From Nectonema munidae (taxonomy: Eukaryota > Nematomorpha > Nectonematoida > Nectonematidae): DNA of 64,000 nucleotides. How positions within the stretch are numbered: the first letter of the stretch is position 1; every line of letters starts with the position of its first letter. Location: positions 124,001-188,000 of the forward strand of contig JAUIRK010001002.1 in assembly GCA_030549495.1 (NCBI GenBank). Direction: 5' to 3'. Of the stretch, positions 10,949-22,321 are shown one piece after another. The notes beneath the pieces are model-generated. The model was not told where the DNA came from. It did not search any database and saw only the letters and a program-made list of their open reading frames with translations. A program made the position numbers and the translations under genes.

Positions 10949-11451
10949 AAACTAACATAAATCAAAGTATAAGAGAAAAGAAAACCATTGCGTTTTTTTG
11001 AATATTTGTCTACAAATAAAATTCTGACAGCTGTCATAAATAATAGATCAAGTACATTTTTAACAACTGAAACGTTTTGTTTCGATATTATATTTTTACT
11101 ATAATAATTAACAAATTTTCTTTAAAAAAGGTATTTGATTATGTAAAGTGTTACTTATAAAATTTAACAATCGAACATTATAAAAGATATCTCTGCTCAA
11201 ATATTAAGAAAATATAGTATTCTTGCTTTTAACCCGAATAGCTAGTCAAAATATTCATTCCCAAATAGCTATTAAAAAAATTTCTTGACTCAAAAAAATA
11301 AAAGTTTTCAAATGTAACAAACGTAGTGATAAAGATTAAATGACCTTTGTTGAAAAAAATTCTTAGCGCGAGTCTAACAATATTCATTGATATAAAATTG
11401 TAACAATTGGAAACTATTTTAATTTAACTCTAAATGCAAATTAGATAGAAG

Positions 11452-11657
11452 CAGTGGTGTAACCAGAAAAAAGTAAATGGGGGGGGGGGGGGGGGCACAA
11501 TTTAAAAACAAAAAACGTGAGCAACATTTTGTATACTTTCTTCATCCTTTCATTGGAGAAATTTTCAAAAATTGATATCGCATAAGTTGCATGGGGCACC
11601 ATGCGGTACATATGAGTGTGGGCACGGCCCCTCATCCCCAGCCTAGCTACGTCACTG
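11452..11657. mobile_element. Small hAT MITE nested in the hAT element
   Basis: Termini CAGTGGTGTAACCAG and, reversed, CAGTGACGTAGCTAGG, a very common hAT-MITE type. The 8 bp duplications are GATAGAAG (11444-11451) and GAGAGAAG (11658-11665). It contains a 17-base G run at 11479-11495 and no gene. The counterpart in the sister copy is 49772-49967, where the G run is only three bases long. Confidence 0.8.
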
Positions 11658-12160
11658 GAGAGAAGAGAACTGAATGAGATAGAAAGGCTTAACAAGAGAA
11701 GAGGGCTTGAATGAAAGAGGAGAGCTTGAGTGAATGATTGATTTTTAGCAGAGAAAGCGGAAGAGAAAAACAGAGGAGACAGAAAGAGAAATAGAATCAC
11801 TGTGACAGAAGATGAGAAAATCTAGTGGATCATCAACATGTGTTTGCCCAAAAATACTATAAAGAGGAGACACTGTGATAAACATTGCTGGCTTCCGAAT
11901 GTGCGCTCCTGTTATGTATATATTTAGAGCTTTTTAATATTTTCTTCTCTTTTCTAAAGTTTTATATTTTGAATGTTTATATATGCTTTTTATTAGTTAC
12001 AATATTTTTGAAAAATTTATATTTTAATTGGAAAAAATTTTATGTCACGCTTTACGATTTCTTTGATTTACTATTCAGTTGTAGGGGTCCACAGGTAAAA
12101 AAAAGTGACTGAAAAAGGGGGAACGGGATAAAAAAAAGGTTGAGAACCACTGCTTTAGAC

Positions 12161-12493
12161 CTTTTAGAGAATAAAATGGCCGACATCAATACTTGATGCC
12201 TCATAAGTAATAAAATATATAAAGAAAAGATCTGAAACTTAAAACAATAAGAAAATATACCTTAAAAAATATATAAATAAAATTTCGTTTTATTTTAAAG
12301 CATATTAACGAAGTTATGAAGGTTTCCTTTTGCAGCTTATTTTAGACTAACCGTAATATTTCACAAAGTTACAAGTTATAAAAAAATAAGTAAAAATAGT
12401 TTGTGTAGATGGGCCCACACAAAGACTAATCAAAGACGCTACCGTGTGTAACCATTTCATACATAAAATCATTTTACAAAATTCCAACATTTA
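12161..12493. other. Spacer between two hAT elements
   Basis: No gene. It repeats a few phrases seen before the outer MITE (GCAGCTTA.TTTAGA at about 12332 and at 8487), so the local target DNA may itself be a diverged duplication. Confidence 0.35.
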
Positions 12494-12501
12494 TTTAATA
12501 T

Positions 12502-14620
12502 TAGAGTTGTGGAATTTAAAGATTAATTGATCGATTAATCTTTAATTTATTTTAACGATTAAAGTTTTCTTTAACTAATAATCAGATTAAATTTATTTTT
12601 TAGACTATCTCAATAAATAAAATGGCGATAAAAGAAAAACAATTTAATAAATATAAACCTATTTCTGGCAAATTACATAATCATTTTGATTTCAAATTGT
12701 TGGATGATGGTAATATTAAAAATGCTGCCAACGTTTTTTGCATTCATTGTGACAAATCGTTTGCATATCATGGATCAAACACATCCCTAACTTATCACCT
12801 TCAAAACAACCACTCGCTACAATATTCAAAACTTCCACATGAAAAGGCACCTTCATTCAGTCAGAGTACAGCGGCGTCAACATCGATTTCCAAGCAAACT
12901 ACTTTGAGTAAGTTTTGTCGTACACTCGATCAACCCGTGAGTGCTACGGTACAACGTGACATTACAATATCACTTGCAAAATGGATAGCAAGCAGTGGCA
13001 GACCAATATCGATAGTTGAAGATGAGGTCTTCAGCGAGTATTACGCACAGTGCTTCAAAATTCTGCTTAGAAACTACCTTGTCGGCAAAAATTTGACTGA
13101 GATGTTCAACGCTAAAACGGAAAGCAATAAAGAAGCAGTGAAAAATTCAAAAGCAATTGCACTAACGTCTCATTTTTGGACATCTTTAGGAAATGAAAGT
13201 TATTGTGGAACTATTGGCGATTGGATTAATGATGACTGGAGTTTAAAAAGTGTTGTTCTAAGATGCGTTAATGTAGTTGAACGTCACTATTCTGCCAATG
13301 TTGCTGAGTTATATAAACACTTTGCAAAAGACTGGAATATAATAGAAAAGATCCAGGTTATAGTAACTGACAATGCACGAAATATGACTTCCGCTTTTAT
13401 TCAAGCAGGTTTTTCACATATTCCTGGTTTAGCTCATAGCCTACAGTTAAGCATATTGAATGGATTTAAAGCTGTAGATACCGAAGTGTTGTTTGCAAAA
13501 TGTAGAAAAATTGTAGGACATTTAAGCATAGCCCGTTCAATACAACTGAATTGCAAAATTGTTTTGACTCACCATTGCGTAAGCTACAGCAAGATGTTCC
13601 AACAAGATGGAACAGCGTTCTTTATATGCTGCAAAGTTTGCTGCAGACTAAAGAGGTATTAAATCTTTACATGTCAACCAAAGATAAGCACTATGTCGGT
13701 TTGAAACTGTTCGATTCTGATTGGGAAAAAATTTCAAAATACCTCAAAGTTTTAGACAAATTCCGCCAGGCTACAGTTCTGCTAGGCGGTGAAAAATAGG
13801 TGATATGTAGCTGTGTATTGCCATTGTTATCTTTTTTAACAAAGCATATGAGTGTGAATCATGATGATTCAGGTTATATAGCTAGATTCAAAGAAGCCTC
13901 AATTTGACTTTAACAAACGCGTAGCTGATATGAAAAACATTGCTGTTTTAAAGATTGCGACAGCACTTGATCCACGATATAAAAGCTTGAAGTGCTTATC
14001 AGATGATGCAAAAGAACAAACTTGGTCTCTTATAAACAACAATTAGCAAATAAAGATTGGCTGAAGACAAACACACAAGATAATTCTAATAGTGTCAATG
14101 ACACTACATGCGAAACAAGTGAAAAGCTTCAAGTTGATGGAGGGAGACTGACTCAGACTCACAAGAAGATGCCGAAAATGTTTTTGATGAAGTGCAACTG
14201 TATAAAATGGAGAAAAAAATTGCGGTATCAGTTGATCCACTACAATGGTAGAAACTTAATGAATATCGATATCCAAAATTGGCATTATTTGCTAAAACTG
14301 TACGTTGCATACCTGCTACTTCAGTTCCGTGTGAACGATTATTTAACTCTGCTGGTAACATTGTTAATGAAACGCGTCATCACTTGAACCAAATACTGTT
14401 AATATGCTTGTGTGTCTACATAGCAGGTTATCTGACGATATTTGAAAGAGAAAACGCGTATTACACTTCTTAAATTTAAATTCAAATGAAAAATATGTTA
14501 AATAAATTTGTTAGCAAATGTTATAAACTGATGTTTTGATTTAATCGAAATTAACTATTAATTAATCGTTAATATAAAAAAAGTTAACTATTTAAAATAA
14601 ATTAATCGTTACCAGCCTTA
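12502..14620 (+). mobile_element. Complete Ac-type hAT transposon, 2.1 kb
   Basis: Starts TAGAGTTGTGG at 12502 and ends, reversed, TAAGGCTGGTAACG at 14620. Identical 8 bp duplications TTTAATAT (12494-12501, 14621-14628) fit nTnnnnAn. Subterminal regions are rich in ATTAATCGATTAATC-like palindromes on both sides, probable transposase binding sites. It carries one transposase gene with frameshifts, so this copy is probably immobile by itself but recent enough to keep a perfect target duplication. Confidence 0.9.
12622..14473 (+). pseudogene. BED-finger hAT transposase (ZBED1-like), frameshifted
   Basis: ATG at 12622 opens a 346-codon frame. A BED zinc finger (CIHCDKSFAYH, then LTYHLQNNH, about residues 40-68) is followed by the hAT core with ALTSHFWTS, VTDNARNMTSAF and PGLAHSLQLS. 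At about 13555 the coding moves by one frame to 13551-13799 (QQDVPTRWNSVLYMLQSL), then stops. Later pieces continue as KIATALDPRYKSLK (about 13950) and the hATC dimerisation block (14230-14400: KLALFAKTVRCIPATS, VPCERLFNSAGNIV). At least three breaks separate them. The order and spacing are those of a normal hAT transposase of roughly 600 residues. The match to ZBED1-type proteins is clear; the host-domestication alternative is excluded by the flanking TIRs. Confidence 0.85.
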
Positions 14621-14628
14621 TTTAATAT

Positions 14629-15088
14629 GTTTACTATTTTTATTAAATATGAAAACAACCATCAAAATATAGGGTGTTTGTTTTGAAAAAGTGTTTATAA
14701 TCTAATCTAGACTTTACTTTTTGTTTTCCATGTGAACTTTTAATTTGTGCTTGTTGGTTTGCAAAAAAAAATTTTTTTTTTATATTCAACTGGAAAAATC
14801 TAATTCACAGCAAAATTTGGCTATTGATAATCTTGAAAAAGATGATATAGTTCTTCATGTGAATATATATTATAAATATTAACATATATACACTGCAAAA
14901 ATTGTGTTTAGAGTCTAAACATAAAACTAAACACAAAACTTGTCACAGATTTTTAATATCTAAACATGTTTTATTTCTAATCGCCTAAACACTTCCATCA
15001 AATCAAAAATCCTAAACGCTTTAAATCTAAAGACGTTAAAAAATATGTCGTTTACATAAAACCTTTCTAATATGAAGAAAACATTTGA
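14629..15088. other. AT-rich spacer before the satellite
   Basis: No gene. CACTGCAAAAATTGTG at about 14891 resembles a CACTA-type transposon end, but no matching right end was found. A run of related TCTAAAC/CTAAAC phrases occurs at 14910-15030. Confidence 0.35.
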
Positions 15089-18000
15089 TTAACGAAAAAA
15101 TCCAACAAGCGAAAAAATCCAACAAGCGAAAAAATCCAACAAGCGAAAAAATCCAACAAGCGAAAAAATCCAACAAGCGAAAAAATCCAACAAGCGAAAA
15201 AATCCAACAAGCGAAAAAATCCAACAAGCGAAAAAATCCAACAAGCGAAAAAATCCAACAAGCGAAAAAAAATCCAACAAGCGAAAAAAATCCAACAAGC
15301 GAAAAAAAAATCCAACAAGCGAAAAAATCCAACAAGCGAAAAAATCCAACAAGCGAAAAAATCCAACAAGCGAAAAAATCCAACAAGCGAAAAAATCCAA
15401 CAAGCGAAAAAATCCAACAAGCGAAAAAATCCAACAAGCGAAAAAATCCAACAAGCGAAAAAATCCAACAAGCGAAAAAATCCAACAAGCGAAAAAATCC
15501 AACAAGCGAAAAAATCCAACAAGCGAAAAAATCCAACAAGCGAAAAAATCCAACAAGCGAAAAAATCCAACAAGCGAAAAAATCCAACAAGCGAAAAAAT
15601 CCAACAAGCGAAAAAATCCAACAAGCGAAAAAATCCAACAAGCGAAAAAATCCAACAAGCGAAAAAATCCAACAAGCGAAAAAATCCAACAAGCGAAAAA
15701 ATCCAACAAGCGAAAAAATCCAACAAGCGAAAAAATCCAACAAGCGAAAAAAATCCAACAAGCGAAAAAATCCAACAAGCGAAAAAATCCAACAAGCGAA
15801 AAAATCCAACAAGCGAAAAAATCCAACAAGCGAAAAAAATCCAACAAGCGAAAAAATCCAACAAGCGAAAAAATCCAACAAGCGAAAAAATCCAACAAGC
15901 GAAAAAATCCAACAAGCGAAAAAATCCAACAAGCGAAAAAATCCAACAAGCGAAAAAATCCAACAAGCGAAAAAAATCCAACAAGCGAAAAAATCCAACA
16001 AGCGAAAAAATCCAACAAGCGAAAAAATCCAACAAGCGAAAAAATCCAACAAGCGAAAAAATCCAACAAGCGAAAAAATCCAACAAGCGAAAAAAATCCA
16101 ACAAGCGAAAAAAATCCAACAAGCGAAAAAATCCAACAAGCGAAAAAAATCCAACAAGCGAAAAAATCCAACAAGCGAAAAAAATCCAACAAGCGAAAAA
16201 ATCCAACAAGCGAAAAAATCCAACAAGCGAAAAAAATCCAACAAGCGAAAAAATCCAACAAGCGAAAAATTCAACAAGCGAAAAAATCCAACAAGCGAAA
16301 AAATCCAACAAGCGAAAAAATCCAACAAGCGAAAAAATCCAACAAGCGAAAAAATCCAACAAGCGAAAAAATCCAACAAGCGAAAAAATCCAACAAGCGA
16401 AAAAATCCAACAAGCGAAAAAATCCAACAAGCGAAAAAATCCAACAAGCGAAAAAAATCCAACAGGAGAAAAATCCAACAAGCGAAAAAATCCAACAAGC
16501 GAAAAAATCCAACAAGCGAAAAAAATCCAACAAGCGAAAAAATCCAACAAGCGAAAAAAATCCAACAAGCGAAAAAATCCAACAAGCGAAAAAATCCAAC
16601 AAGCGAAAAAATCCAACAAGCGAAAAAATCCAACAAGCGAAAAAATCCAACAAGCGAAAAAATCCAACAAGCGAAAAAATCCAACAAGCGAAAAAATCCA
16701 ACAAGCGAAAAAATCCAACAAGCGAAAAAATCCAACAAGCGAAAAAATCCAACAAGCGAAAAAATCCAACAAGCGAAAAAATCCAACAAGCGAAAAAAAT
16801 CCAACAAGCGAAAAAAAAAATCCAACAAGCGAAAAAAATCCAACAAGCGAAAAAAATCCAACAAGCGAAAAAATCCAACAAGCGAAAAAATCCAACAAGC
16901 GAAAAAAATCCAACAAGCGAAAAAATCCAACAAGCGAAAAAATCCAACAAGCGAAAAAATCCAACAAGCGAAAAAAATCCAACAAGCGAAAAAATCCAAC
17001 AAGCGAAAAAATCCAACAAGCGAAAAAAATCCAACAAGCGAAAAAATCCAACAAGCGAAAAAAAAATCCAACAAGCGAAAAAATCCAACAAGCGAAAAAA
17101 AATCCAACAAGCGAAAAAATCCAACAAGCGAAAAAATCCAACAAGCGAAAAAATCCAACAAGCGAAAAAAATCCAACAAGCGAAAAAATCCAACAAGCGA
17201 AAAAATCCAACAAGCGAAAAAATCCAACAAGCGAAAAAATCCAACAAGCGAAAAAATCCAACAAGCGAAAAAATCCAACAAGCGAAAAAATCCAACAAGC
17301 GAAAAAATCCAACAAGCGAAAAAATCCAACAAGCGAAAAAAAATCCAACAAGCGAAAAAATCCAACAAGCGAAAAAATCCAACAAGCGAAAAAATCCAAC
17401 AAGCGAAAAAATCCAACAAGCGAAAAAATCCAACAAGCGAAAAAATCCAACAAGCGAAAAAATCCAACAAGCGAAAAAATCCAACAAGCGAAAAAAATCC
17501 AACAAGCGAAAAAAATCCAACAAGCGAAAAAATCCAACAAGCGAAAAAATCCAACAAGCGAAAAAATCCAACAAGCGAAAAAATCCAACAAGCGAAAAAA
17601 TCCAACAAGCGAAAAAATCCAACAAGCGAAAAAAATCCAACAAGCGAAAAAATCCAACAAGCGAAAAAATCCAACAAGCGAAAAAATCCAACAAGCGAAA
17701 AAATCCAACAAGCGAAAAAATCCAACAAGCGAAAAAATCCAACAAGCGAAAAAATCCAACAAGCGAAAAAATCCAACAAGCGAAAAAATCCAACAAGCGA
17801 AAAAATCCAACAAGCGAAAAAATCCAACAAGCGAAAAAATCCAACAAGCGAAAAAATCCAACAAGCGAAAAAATCCAACAAGCGAAAAAATCCAACAAGC
17901 GAAAAAATCCAACAAGCGAAAAAATCCAACAAGCGAAAAAATCCAACAAGCGAAAAAAATCCAACAAGCGAAAAAATCCAACAAGCGAAAAAATCCAACA

Positions 18001-20003
18001 AGCGAAAAAATCCAACAAGCGAAAAAATCCAACAAGCGAAAAAATCCAACAAGCGAAAAAATCCAACAAGCGAAAAAAAATCCAACAAGCGAAAAAATCC
18101 AACAAGCGAAAAAATCCAACAAGCGAAAAAATCCAACAAGCGAAAAAATCCAACAAGCGAAAAAAAAATCCAACAAGCGAAAAAAATCCAACAAGCGAAA
18201 AAATCCAACAAGCGAAAAAATCCAACAAGCGAAAAAATCCAACAAGCGAAAAAATCCAACAAGCGAAAAAATCCAACAAGCGAAAAAATCCAACAAGCGA
18301 AAAAATCCAACAAGCGAAAAAAAATCCAACAAGCGAAAAAATCCAACAAGCGAAAAAAAATCCAACAAGCGAAAAAATCCAACAAGCGAAAAAAATCCAA
18401 CAAGCGAAAAAATCCAACAAGCGAAAAAATCCAACAAGCGAAAAAATCCAACAAGCGAAAAAATCCAACAAGCGAAAAAATCCAACAAGCGAAAAAATCC
18501 AACAAGCGAAAAAAATCCAACAAGCGAAAAAATCCAACAAGCGAAAAAATCCAACAAGCGAAAAAATCCAACAAGCGAAAAAATCCAACAAGCGAAAAAA
18601 AATCCAACAAGCGAAAAAATCCAACAAGCGAAAAAAATCCAACAAGCGAAAAAAAATCCAACAAGCGAAAAAAAATCCAACAAGCGAAAAAAATCCAACA
18701 AGCGAAAAAATCCAACAAGCGAAAAAAATCCAACAAGCGAAAAAAATCCAACAAGCGAAAAAATCCAACAAGCGAAAAAATCCAACAAGCGAAAAAATCC
18801 AACAAGCGAAAAAATCCAACAAGCGAAAAAATCCAACAAGCGAAAAAATCCAACAAGCGAAAAAATCCAACAAGCGAAAAAATCCAACAAGCGAAAAAAT
18901 CCAACAAGCGAAAAAATCCAACAAGCGAAAAAATCCAACAAGCGAAAAAATCCAACAAGCGAAAAAATCCAACAAGCGAAAAAATCCAACAAGCGAAAAA
19001 ATCCAACAAGCGAAAAAATCCAACAAGCGAAAAAAATCCAACAAGCGAAAAAAATCCAACAAGCGAAAAAATCCAACAAGCGAAAAAATCCAACAAGCGA
19101 AAAAAATCCAACAAGCGAAAAAATCCAACAAGCGAAAAAATCCAACAAGCGAAAAAAATCCAACAAGCGAAAAAATCCAACAAGCGAAAAAATCCAACAA
19201 GCGAAAAAATCCAACAAGCGAAAAAATCCAACAAGCGAAAAAATCCAACAAGCGAAAAAATCCAACAAGCGAAAAAATCCAACAAGCGAAAAAATCCAAC
19301 AAGAAAAAATCCAACAAGCGAAAAAATCCAACAAGCGAAAAAAATCCAACAAGCGAAAAAAATCCAACAAGCGAAAAAAATCCAACAAGCGAAAAAATCC
19401 AACAAGCGAAAAAATCCAACAAGCGAAAAAATCCAACAAGCGAAAAAATCCAACAAGCGAAAAAATCCAACAAGCGAAAAAATCCAACAAGCGAAAAAAT
19501 CCAACAAGCGAAAAAATCCAACAAGCGAAAAAATCCAACAAGCGAAAAAATCCAACAAGCGAAAAAAATCCAACAAGCGAAAAAATCCAACAAGCGAAAA
19601 AATCCAACAAGCGAAAAAATCCAACAAGCGAAAAAAATCCAACAAGCGAAAAAATCCAACAAGCGAAAAAATCCAACAAGCGAAAAAATCCAACAAGCGA
19701 AAAAATCCAACAAGCGAAAAAATCCAACAAGCGAAAAAATCCAACAAGCGAAAAAATCCAACAAGCGAAAAAATCCAACAAGCGAAAAAATCCAACAAGC
19801 GAAAAAATCCAACAAGCGAAAAAATCCAACAAGCGAAAAAATCCAACAAGCGAAAAAATCCAACAAGCGAAAAAATCCAACAAGCGAAAAAATCCAACAA
19901 GCGAAAAAATCCAACAAGCGAAAAAATCCAACAAGCGAAAAAATCCAACAAGCGAAAAAATCCAACAAGCGAAAAAATCCAACAAGCGAAAAAATCCAAC
20001 AAA
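15089..20003. repeat. 4.9 kb satellite, 17 bp unit
   Basis: Uninterrupted tandem array of AAAAAATCCAACAAGCG, roughly 285 units. Nearly all variation is in the length of the A run (six is usual, up to ten). Base changes are rare, for example TTC for TCC near 16269, CAGGAG near 16463, and a unit lacking GC near 19303. Such homogeneity implies recent expansion. The unit contains no stop codon on either strand and 17 is not a multiple of 3, so all six frames stay open for kilobases. The resulting 1,640-codon frames are artefacts of periodicity, not genes. Confidence 0.97.
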
Positions 20004-20164
20004 TCAATTAAACAAATTTTAGAAGATGATATCTGTAAATTTAATAAAATAATTTTTAAACATGAATAACCAAAAATAATGCGTACAAAATTTTATGAGT
20101 TTTCTGAATATTTTCTTTCAAATTTAATTAAGTTCGATCCTTTGAAATATGGGAAATTGTCGTT

Positions 20165-21739
20165 AAAACACAATTTTTAAGAAAGCCAAGCCTTTGGAAG
20201 TTTTTCGGATAGTTCAAATCAAAAACATAGAAGGTTTTGAGTAGAAAAACAACGGCTTTCTTTATCATGGGTTAGATAAAAAGATACTCCATCTCCAATG
20301 ACATAAACAGAACGTATATTTGAGTCTCTACAAATTACAATCCTTGGTGAGCTTCCTAGCTCCGATGTAATATTCAGAGAGTTTTCCTAAAATTAAAAAT
20401 GGTTTGACTTATAAAAAAAAGCAAAATAACGCTAACTTCAACAACGGTTAAAAGACTTATGTTTGTCTTTTTTCTCCAATAAGAAATAGTAGCATGCTTG
20501 TCCAGCTCATTCAAAATTTGTAGATCTGTGTCATTTTCATCGTTCGAAGCAACTAATCCAAAAATTTTTAAAAGATTTTTTATCATCTTCTCCCAGTTTT
20601 GAAAAATAAATTAATCAGACATATCATTTTTTAGCAAAGAAAACTCTTTTTCAATCTGTTTAGTAAATAAAATTAAAATTAGAAGAAAAATGAAAACCCT
20701 TTACTATTTTAGTTTTTCCTAAAAAAGGATATTTTTCCACTATGCCTCGTAAACCCACTGGAACACCTTTTATATAATTCCTTCTGTCTGAGAAGGAAAT
20801 CTCTTGAGCTAGAAAGATTCTGGCAAGATCCTGATCTTCTTCATTTTTTTAGTTTCATTGCATAAAAAAGCATAAGCTTCAGATAGTGACATTTCAGTGC
20901 CATCATGCTCTATTAAAAACGAAAGAATATAACTTATCAAAAGTAGGTTTGAAAAAAATTTTGCTACTTACGATAGTTTTTACTCATGACAAATTTAGAA
21001 CTGTGTTTGTTATCTGGCTTTTTAGAAGTTTTACCCGTGTTCCATTTCCAACGTATATTACGCACTTTTTGCGAGAGCTTTTTGGTAAACCTGAAAAAAA
21101 AATTGAATATTTTTAAAACATTATAAAAGTTTTACCCATGGGAATCTTCCATAAGGAAATCCAATACATGGATATTTTGAATATAACGATTTTCCTAAAT
21201 TGTTATATTTTTCTTTATTTTCAAAATTCCCAATTGATAAAGTATGATATGCCACTTCTTCAACAAAGCGATCAAACTCTTTGACAACATTTCGGTTTTT
21301 TAAAAGTGAAGATATTTTTTGAGAAAACACAGGAAAATAAACGGAAGTGTCACAATCTTTATCCATTATTGGTGTCTAAAACACTAAATGAGATAAAAGA
21401 TATAAAATTATATGGAAATCACCTGGGAAAAAGTTGGCAAAAGATCACGGGAAAAATTTTCATTCAACGATGAATTTGGCTGATTATTTTCTTTAATTTT
21501 GCTAATGAGTAGCATTAGTTTCCTGGTTGGACCAACTTTATTATCGAGCATTTTCAAAATATCTTTTTCTTCTAAATTAAGGAAAATTAAGCCGTCAATT
21601 TCGTTGTCTGGATTAGTGTTTTTCAACAAAAAAAATAACAACCTTCTAGAGCCGAAATAGCAAAGGAAGAAAAGTCTAATGTTCGAAGCTTTTCCATCAG
21701 TTCACGAACAGATAAATTTTCATTTATCTCAGCAGCCAT
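20165..21739 (-). pseudogene. SAM-domain gene with very short introns, lightly damaged
   Basis: Minus strand. ATG at 21739-21737 begins MAAEINENLSVRELMEKLR. A SAM domain follows (SFAISALE, then DNEIDGLIFLNLEEKDIL, then KVGPTRKLMLLISKI), joined in frame only if a 35 nt GT...AG intron is removed near 21630. A 47 nt intron (about 21374-21420) joins LLPTFSQ to TPIMDKDCD. Further GT...AG candidates lie near 21120-21075, 20960-20895, 20690-20640 and 20440-20385. Downstream come SLYSKYPCIGFPYGRFPW, RNIRWKWNTGKTSKK, a block ARIFLAQEISFSDRR (about 20800) and PRIVICRDSNIRSVYVIGDG (about 20340). One shift falls in a seven-A run near 20857, one stop near 20625 and one more shift near 20220. Similar SAM proteins of unknown function occur in multicopy families of fish and invertebrates; I cannot name a function. 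Confidence 0.55.
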
Positions 21740-21752
21740 TTGATATATACTC

Positions 21753-22321
21753 ATGAAGTAAGGTATTGATCACCTAAAATACTCCTAACATTGAAGATTA
21801 GTTGCATTAGAGGGCAAAAAATCGTATTTTGTTTGTTTTGACATATGAGTGACCAAAAAAGAAAAAATTTTTAGCAAATAAAATAAATGAACATGTTGAG
21901 GAAAACACTAAGTTTTAAATTGAAGTACAGCCAAAGTTGAACAAAATTGATTATAGTCTATTTTACTATAGCCTACATAGTCTATTATACTTTCGCAATT
22001 TTCATAAAATACACCAGTCTCAAAAAGCCATATATTAACATCTATTGTGAGCAACACTTAATAGTTTATAAGTAAAAGTTGAAATTTTTTGTTTTAAGTT
22101 GATTGTGATCGACCTTTAGAGATAGTTTTGCGAATGCTAGAACATTTTTCTTAAGTTAAAAAAAATTGGATAATATAGAGGAAAACTTATAGTTTTGAAT
22201 GTTTTTCATTTTATAAAAGGATGCAGAAAAAACAAAATTAAAGACAAAAATATTTGAGAGTGAAATTTATAATTACGACCAAGAGAAGTCAACGTTAATC
22301 AAAACTACATAATAAAAACCT
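21753..22321. other. Spacer between the SAM gene and its neighbour
   Basis: No open frame of note. Since both genes read on the minus strand, this 0.57 kb would hold the 3' end of the upstream gene and the promoter of the SAM gene. No poly(A) signal or TATA box is convincing. Confidence 0.35.

Larger units (their letters stand above)
8546..11911. mobile_element. Non-autonomous hAT element, copy 1 (nested)
   Basis: Begins CAGGGGCGCACATCC and ends GAATGTGCGCTCCTG, imperfect inverted termini. The flanking duplications TTATGTAT (8538-8545 and 11912-11919) are identical and fit the nTnnnnAn pattern of Ac-type hATs. Near the left end it carries a 15-base G run. There is no transposase. It is a vehicle for four further insertions: two GCCCC-rich MITEs (8668-9548, 10582-10948), a tRNA-derived SINE (10198-10345) and a small hAT MITE (11452-11657). 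A second long copy lies at 47177-50353 and a partial one at 37705-38170. Confidence 0.85.
8502..12152. mobile_element. Outer Buster-type hAT MITE, split by a nested element
   Basis: TIRs are CAGTGGTTCCCAAC at 8502 and, reversed, CAGTGGTTCTCAAC ending at 12152. The 8 bp target duplications are CTTTAGAG (8494-8501) and CTTTAGAC (12153-12160), one mismatch, with the central TA typical of Buster. After removing the insertion at 8546-11911 and one copy of its duplication, the element's own DNA is only about 280 bp with no coding capacity. Its TIRs resemble those of the ZBED5-type elements at 4300 and 38924, which could have mobilised it. Confidence 0.85.

Noticed and set aside
8680-10950. CRISPR-like array (regular ~42 bp units)
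   Set aside because: Units are contiguous without unique spacers, lie inside MITEs, and the DNA is eukaryotic.
11441-11800. A 119-codon minus-strand frame with a hydrophobic N-terminus
   Set aside because: It overlaps the G run and the junction between a nested MITE and its host element, so it is chance.
14891-14960. CACTA (EnSpm) transposon start
   Set aside because: CACTGCAAAAA is suggestive, but no inverted partner or 3 bp duplication was found within reach.
15036-20022. Open frames of about 1,240-1,650 codons on both strands across the satellite
   Set aside because: They arise because the 17 bp unit has no stop in any phase; the peptides are pure 17-residue repeats and change frame identity with every A-run change. 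No start context, splice signal or similarity.
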